From Branchiostoma floridae (taxonomy: Eukaryota; Chordata; Leptocardii; Amphioxiformes; Branchiostomatidae): DNA of 64,000 nucleotides. Within the stretch, counting starts at the first letter, position 1. Every line of letters begins with the position of its first letter. The notes under the pieces are model-generated. The model worked only from the letters and a program-made list of their open reading frames with translations, did no database searches and was not told the DNA's origin. Where the stretch lies: NCBI RefSeq assembly GCF_000003815.2, contig NC_049982.1, positions 17,184,365 to 17,248,364 of the forward strand, given 5' to 3'. Below are positions 60,601-64,000 of this stretch, piece by piece. The position numbers were made by a program, and so were the translations under genes.

Positions 60601-63600
60601 GCTGAACGTTTGTGTGATCGTGGATTTAGTTCGCGCGTGTTCGTGTCGACATCGGGAGCTTCACAGTGGTGCGGCCGTGCGGGGTTGGTCTGCCTGTAGT
60701 CGGCAGGGGAAGATCTAATCTGTGAGTTCGTGACTCCGACAGGTGGTCACGCAGACAAAAGTCTCCCACGTTGATGTTGTCTACGAACTGACAGGTGAGA
60801 AGTTCTTGTTGTCCACTTCTTTCGAATTCCCTCACTTGCAACTCAACTGGCTAAGAATGTACAGCGTCGTTCAATGTGTAACGTAGAGCTGCGTTATAAG
60901 AGTAGATACTGAGTTCCGTGCCAGTCCCCTATCAAAACAAAACGTGTTCACTCAATTTCTTTTCTAGAATACTTTATGACGTCTACCGACCTCAATAGAA
61001 TTCGGGTGTGCCACTTCCTAGGTAATGTTAAGTGGTATGCTACCGAAGAACCTAACAACGCAGCTGGTATATATGATCGAAGTAGATAACTCAAGCAAAG
61101 TTTATTATAGCCTACCTAAGATATACATAGCTTTTGTATGGCTTCGTTTTGCTATGCTGAGCGGAGGCTACGCCCATGCAGCTATTGCGCGACAATGGCA
61201 TTAAAAACTAGGCGTATGAAGCCGCAAACGGTGGCGCAAAAGTTTTGAGACCTTGTGTATATGGATGACTGTTTACGTTTCTATGTAATGTAAGCATAAC
61301 TTCACAAGTAGCACACATGAAAGTGAGACTGTTTGCCTTCTTATCTTTGCATCTGGATAAGAAATCCCTGTGGGAATCAGTTTTCAATCAGCCGTTAAAG
61401 TAGTCGGCACACTACAATTGGAGCGTGGCAGTGCCTTGTACAGCATCGCTTCTCTGACCCCACGTCATCTCCTACAGCAGAGGATGTATATAGATCTATG
61501 GCATCTCCAAGCAGATACAGAATATGCTTCCTATCACGACATGTGTTGCATATGAACTGTGTGGGCGGGTCTGCCATAATCAGAAAAGGTGTCGCTGCCC
61601 CTCCCATACTTCTCCCATGAGGAAGGGCGCAGGTAGGAGTTGCCACCTACATGTCCAGGGCATTAAATGGCGTCCTGTGGTCGGCAGTCGAGGCAACTTT
61701 GAGCGGTCACACTGCAGGGGACATTGGTAAAACGTCTCATTGTCGATTATATTTTCTTGTTTAAATAGACATCCTATTAGTACTTGTTTAACTAAATGGT
61801 GGATCACAATGACACCCTTCACTGCTCGGAAACCACATCATTGGGTTGAATAGGTTACCAAACTGGTTGCATAGCAAACTGCTTGATTCAGGGAAGATAT
61901 TGTGTCAGTCTCTCCAGGCAATTTTCGTGATATTCATGAAGTGCGGGACATTAAGCTGGATGTCTCTCTCTAGTATTTCATGAAGCAAGTATTTTAGAGG
62001 AATGGCACTCTTGTAATAACCGCCAAAATAGTCCGTTGACACCTGACTCTCGATCACGAAAACCAATCACGAGAGGGACAAAGACTAGAAACGCGACACT
62101 TTTGGTGCGCTATAGTGCAGACAAAAAGGAATGGTTCCGTTAGAAATATGCCAATTAGCGGGTAAGATGGGTTCCCTACGTTTCAAAATGTGTGAGATCA
62201 CTGGCTTTTATTTCGCATGAATATTTTCTTGTCCCTTGTTGAAAGCGTTTAACATGTCCCAGATGTTTCCCCGACGATAAGCTCATTCACAAAGAAACCT
62301 TTGCATTCGCTCTTGAATGCCTAGATTATAAGAATTTGTGTAACATTATCTGCTAGCCTGGTACAGCAGAGGTTAATTCAATTGAGGGGACCTCAAAGAT
62401 TACGTGAGTATTGACCTGTAGCTTTTGGAATGGCAAAAAGTATAACGTGCTCCTAATATTTTCTTTCACTTTCCTCAGTGCGTATTCACTAAAACCACTA
62501 ATGATGACTTTAAATGTCGCGACGTACCGTTTTATAACGTTACATGTGCCTGTGTTTGATGTACTGTGAGGGCTGTGTACAGTGGCTCGGTGATATTGTG
62601 TAAACAACAGTCATTGTTGGAGCCTTATTCTTGTCAAACTCAGATTTAGACCTGCCAATAACACGTTAGTCTTGGTTTTATTTCTGTACTAAATAATTAA
62701 TCGCCACGACTTAACACGATGCCAACCCAACTGAAGAGAGAGGTCAGGTTTCTGAAAGACGATTGTTACAACAGCATTTTTCTGGAGAGCAATATAATCT
62801 GCTGTGGGTCAGAATTTGAAAGGATGAGTTCACATGTGTACATATGACGTGTGTGACCCTCGGCATGCATGAGTTGCAAGGACACCGCTATGTTTTCACT
62901 GTGGCACCCTCATTTTCAGAATCTTGGGGAAGTCCATGCCTTTTTAGCTTCCATGTTCTCATCATGATCCTTTTCCCAGCTATATATAAACATTGATTTT
63001 TCTGTGTGTGTGGGGGGGGGGGGGGGGAGCTGCTGAAAGGACTCGGGCGGGGGGTGGTGTTAATGGGTTCGACGGCCTACTCTCTTCCTCATTTTGCTCG
63101 AAAACGGTGCTATAAGTAGTTCCTACAATTCAAGTATCACTTAAGAAATGTAATCGTGTTTTACATCGCTGCGTGGACTAACAACTGGTTAAACCCCGTC
63201 ACATGAGGCGAAAATCGATCGGAACACTAGTCTACAAGCTCTAAATGACATTTTCGTGAGTGAGACGCCCGGTGTTCTAACGATCATCTTGCGATTTTTA
63301 GGGATCGCCGGCGATTTTCAGGGGTAGTACGATGGTCGCGGTGCAGCCAAACATGTTCTTAACATAAGCGACAAGTCTCAGGAGATCGCAGAGCTCGTTA
63401 CCGAGTCGCAGATCGTGCGTGCAAGTCGTGCGTAACTCGCAAGGTTATCGGTCGACATTCGATTGACAGTCGTGCGTCAATCCAGCACAGACCTAGTTAT
63501 TAATCATCGAGCGCAAATCGGATGGTGAACGCCCGTCAGTCGGGCGACGTTCAGGCGACGTTTGCCCGATTTCTGTTTGATTACAAATATCAAATTCCTG

Positions 63601-64000
63601 GGAATGCGAGGGTTATTCTGACATTGTGGCCCCTGTGGCAGTATGCAGGCTGCCTTTGTGACACACTTTCTTTTCTTTCGTCATTTCTTGTATGCCCGCG
63701 CATTTCATTAAATGGTTAAAAAGATTACAACAAAAGAAACAACACTTATTGATCTCTTGCCTTTTTGTGAGGAACATTTTGTGTTACCTTGTTCGTGTGC
63801 AAGAGGTCATGGGAGGTTCATTATCATATTTTATTCACCGGCGATCGCACGAGCCTCGCTTAAATGTGACAGGGACAGTTTTTGGGCGAAAAATACGCAA
63901 GACCCTCTGAAGATCTTAAAATTTGCCTTCCAGCGGTAGCGAGGTACGTCCGAAGATCGTACATGATGTGACAGGGGTATTAGTGATAGACCAAATCTAC
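57649..64000. other. Right-end region, no gene recognised
   Basis: This is the upstream flank of the ZNF292-like gene and further DNA. Open frames up to 149 codons (57349-57798 plus, 59650-60087 plus) overlap exon 1 antisense or lack any family feature. I found no splice-consistent exon chain, no tRNA and no LINE coding similarity. A pure G run is at 63012-63027. Confidence 0.45.
63190..63985. repeat. Possible DNA element with short inverted ends
   Basis: ACCCCGTCACATGA near 63194 and the inverted right end ACCCCTGTCACATCATG near 63962-63980 resemble each other. The interior is rich in short inverted GATCG / GCGATT stretches. Target duplications are not clear, so this is a weak call. Confidence 0.35.

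Overview
The window is animal (metazoan) nuclear DNA. Genes are split by GT-AG introns of 0.1-5.5 kb, and the spacers hold non-LTR retrotransposon (LINE) copies, tRNA-derived SINEs, foldback DNA elements, mini- and microsatellites. The mix of genes and repeats looks most like an invertebrate chordate such as amphioxus; that is inference, not proof. No prokaryotic or viral gene set was seen. All gene models below were built by hand, by joining exons whose splice sites and reading phases agree. Each full model closes to a whole number of codons.

Layout, left to right. 1-2.3 kb: tandem repeats (about 302 bp x2, then a 163 bp array). 2.5-2.9 kb (-): the first two exons of a biliverdin/flavin reductase-like NAD(P)-binding protein, whose 3' exons lie beyond the left edge. 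3.2-4.3 kb (+): 3' fragment of a LINE. 6.1-9.4 kb (-): a TMEM121-family membrane protein whose coding sequence is split after codon 18 by a 2.25 kb LINE that still carries a long open reverse transcriptase frame. 11.5-19.6 kb (-): a 7-exon, 290-residue protein of the CIMIP2/FAM166 ciliary microtubule inner protein family with four PGYTGY-type repeats. 22.3-33.7 kb (+): a complete 18-exon, 790-residue TRPV channel of the invertebrate Nanchung/Inactive (OCR/OSM-9) type. 36.3-57.6 kb (-): an 11-exon gene for a 3267-residue nuclear protein, with an N-terminal helical region like ZNF292/RLF/ZNF654, one 8.4 kb exon and two C2H2 fingers. 57.6-64 kb: no gene recognised.

Two divergent neighbours, the CIMIP2-like gene and the TRPV gene, both point to cilia. 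A near-consensus RFX X-box (GTAACC-AT-GACAAC) sits 113-126 bp upstream of the TRPV start codon, the usual place for X-boxes in ciliary genes.

The strongest novel points are: the LINE insertion with an in-frame 5 bp target duplication in the TMEM121-like gene; a C2HC zinc finger on the tail of that TMEM121-like protein; the putative X-box; a 1.45 kb element with matching termini and TA flanks; and two very small foldback elements with target duplications.
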